Part shown: positions 13,565 through 14,221 of the stretch, piece after piece
Layout: each line of letters begins with the position of its first letter
Position numbering within the stretch: position 1 is the stretch's first letter
Assembly: GCA_900769665.1 (NCBI GenBank)
Contig: CAAGHL010000052.1
Span: 1-14,221 of the forward strand
Direction of reading: 5' to 3'
Origin: Clostridia bacterium
GTDB lineage: Bacteria > Bacillota > Clostridia > Christensenellales > CAG-314
Length of the DNA stretch: 14,221 nt
The notes under the pieces: model-generated
Told to the model about the DNA's origin: nothing
Database searches by the model: none
What the model saw: the letters and a program-made list of their open reading frames with translations, nothing else
Translations under genes and position numbers: made by a program

Positions 13565-13573
13565 ATTGTACCA
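13565..13573 (-). promoter_or_regulatory. Candidate extended -10 promoter, minus strand
   Basis: The minus strand reads TGGTACAAT: a TACAAT hexamer with a TG extension. No good -35 is visible. Transcription would start near 13558 and give the membrane regulator a leader of about 270 nt, or produce a separate RNA from the GC-richer island. Confidence 0.35.
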
Positions 13574-13667
13574 CCCTTTGAAGACAAATTACAGTACCTT
13601 TTTTAATTATTATGTAACGAATTTTCAATAACGTATGTATTTTTGCTTACACATTTGATTGTATAGC

Positions 13668-13689
13668 GGCTCTCGCCAAACCGATAGCC
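13668..13689. other. Short hairpin in the right flank
   Basis: Arms GGCTCTCG and CGATAGCC pair with one mismatch around a 6-nt loop. There is no T-run on either side and no adjacent gene, so its role is unknown. Confidence 0.3.
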
Positions 13690-13739
13690 CCCTACAAACT
13701 GCACGAAGTACTGGCAAAGTGCAAAAACAACAACCCGAC

Positions 13740-13810
13740 AAAATAAAGCTCAAAACCAAATCAAAATAAAGTTCAATAATTAAATCAAAATAAAGTCCAA
13801 TAATCAAATC
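13740..13810. repeat. AT-rich tandem repeat, about three 24-bp units
   Basis: Units at 13740-13762 (23 bp, degenerate), 13763-13786 and 13787-13810 follow the pattern AAAATAAAGTYCAATAATYA plus AATC. The last two units differ at only two positions. They abut a bidirectional terminator. The unit length is a multiple of three, so a minus-strand frame repeats GLYFDLII-like octets, but that frame has only a TTG start and no SD. Confidence 0.85.
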
Positions 13811-13843
13811 AAAAAGGCGATGGCAAACCCATCGCCTTTTTTT
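13811..13843. terminator. Bidirectional rho-independent terminator
   Basis: A perfect 8-bp stem GGCGATGG/CCATCGCC with a 5-nt loop (13816-13836), flanked by A5 on one side and T7 on the other, works in both directions. On the minus strand it is a second barrier after the terminator at 13846-13884, insulating the regulator locus from upstream transcription. Confidence 0.85.
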
Positions 13844-13845
13844 AC

Positions 13846-13884
13846 AAAAAAATACGCACCCGAGGGAACAAACACCTCCGGTGC
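13846..13884 (-). terminator. Rho-independent terminator, minus strand
   Basis: Minus-strand arms GCACCGGAGG (13884-13875) and CCTCGGGTGC (13865-13856) pair with one mismatch around a 9-nt loop, followed after GTA by seven T (13852-13846). It is the probable 3' end of the candidate small RNA or of a longer transcript from outside the window. Confidence 0.75.
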
Positions 13885-13918
13885 ATATTTCGTTTAGTTG
13901 GTAGGGACAGACACTGCC
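13846..13918 (-). ncRNA. Candidate small RNA of about 73 nt
   Basis: A promoter-like pair 17 bp apart (see 13925-13953) predicts a start near 13918, and an intrinsic terminator ends the RNA near 13846. No open frame with an SD lies between; the only short frame (ATG at 13887, 14 codons) lacks one. The RNA contains a GGAGGU segment inside the terminator stem. It does not match an RNA family that I recognise. It could instead be just the tail of a longer transcript. Confidence 0.35.
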
Positions 13919-13921
13919 AAC
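13897..13921 (+). other. Hairpin GTTGGTAG/CTGCCAAC
   Basis: An 8-bp stem with a 9-nt loop. The single non-Watson-Crick position is a G-U pair only in plus-strand RNA, and the downstream plus-strand DNA is T-rich but without a clean T-run. It may be a weak plus-strand terminator or part of a two-way element overlapping the candidate small RNA. Confidence 0.3.
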
Positions 13922-13924
13922 AAT

Positions 13925-13953
13925 TTTATATACATTTCATTTTTGCAACGCAA
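13925..13953 (-). promoter_or_regulatory. Candidate promoter for the small RNA
   Basis: The minus strand shows TTGCGT (13953-13948), a spacer of exactly 17 bp and TATAAA (13930-13925), a good match to the vegetative sigma-factor consensus at the -10. Confidence 0.45.
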
Positions 13954-14221
13954 ACCTTAATCTTACTGCAAGGCAACAGCGGAGAGTGCGGTAGATTTGT
14001 GCAACTAGCGAGCTATTGCTGAGATGTATTGATACTTTTATCTAATGCCACATTTAATTGAATAAACACTACTCGTCGACGTTAGGTCGTGCAAGCGAGG
14101 TTGGAGATGAGTGCGAAGGGCGACAACTGGGCGGTGCGTCGCGACGGGCGCATACTAAAGCGTATGTAACCTAGCGACCGCCGCCACGTAGTCGGCATGC
14201 GTGCACATATACAAGCTCGCC
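13954..14221. other. Right-edge region without a recognised gene
   Basis: About 13954-14075 is AT-rich without a recognisable frame. From about 14080 to the edge the sequence becomes GC-richer and contains the palindrome CGTCGCGACG (14137-14146), a short CATAC/GTATG hairpin (about 14151-14166) and an enclosing GGCGGT/ACCGCC pairing. The shift suggests the start or end of a structured RNA or a gene lying mostly outside the window. A 20-codon plus-strand frame at 14107-14169 has GAGG 6 nt upstream but no recognisable product. Confidence 0.3.

Noticed and set aside
13367..13631. Overlapping plus- and minus-strand frames of 60-86 codons in the GC-richer island.
   Set aside because: No convincing SD, no recognisable domain, and several frames are open at once, which is better explained by base composition.
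13625..13807. 60-codon minus-strand frame with octapeptide repeats.
   Set aside because: TTG start, no SD, created by the 24-bp tandem repeats.
13740..13810. Possible CRISPR array.
   Set aside because: The repeats are directly adjacent without spacers and no cas genes are present.
14107..14169. 20-codon plus-strand frame with a GAGG upstream.
   Set aside because: Too short, lies in a region with strong base pairing, no known product; kept only as a note in the edge region.

Overview
The window looks like chromosomal DNA from a Gram-positive, Clostridia-like bacterium, probably an uncultured gut or other anaerobic Firmicute. This is inferred from strong Shine-Dalgarno (SD) sites, lipoprotein signals ending in AAC, an AgrA-type LytTR regulator followed by a probable GHKL kinase, BspA-type leucine-rich repeats, and short Cys-rich segments common in clostridial surface proteins. 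No rRNA, tRNA, transposase or CRISPR array was seen. Every confident gene lies on the minus strand, so transcription runs from high to low coordinates.

Right flank (about 13300-14221): no convincing protein gene. On the minus strand it holds a possible ~75-nt small RNA with its own promoter and terminator (13953-13846), then a bidirectional terminator (13811-13843), three 24-bp AT-rich tandem repeats (13740-13810), a GC-richer island (about 13385-13560) with an extended -10 at its upstream edge, and an inverted repeat just upstream of the first gene.

Central locus (13288-1092): five genes. The first encodes an unusual membrane protein with a cytoplasmic XRE-type helix-turn-helix, one transmembrane segment, a seven-cysteine segment and three CBM6/35-like beta-sandwich modules outside the cell. 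After 214 bp containing palindromes and a possible promoter come four genes: a lipoprotein with four Ig-like and three CBM-like modules; a membrane-anchored, domain-permuted GH3 glycosidase; a BspA-LRR lipoprotein ending in one CBM-like module; and a second permuted GH3. A strong terminator closes the set at 1131-1092. The 207 bp before the last GH3 can fold into a two-helix structure ending in a T-run, a possible attenuator.

Working model (inference): the regulator senses an extracellular glycan with its CBM-like modules and directly controls the downstream surface glycan-binding and hydrolysis operon. The operon proteins carry the same module family, so sensor and effectors may recognise the same polymer. 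The two GH3 enzymes are predicted to be anchored at both ends, with their catalytic domains outside the cell. No sugar transporter lies in the window.

Left flank (854-1): a separate LytTR response regulator with its own candidate promoter, followed after 3 bp by the first 40 codons of a probable sensor kinase cut by the window edge.
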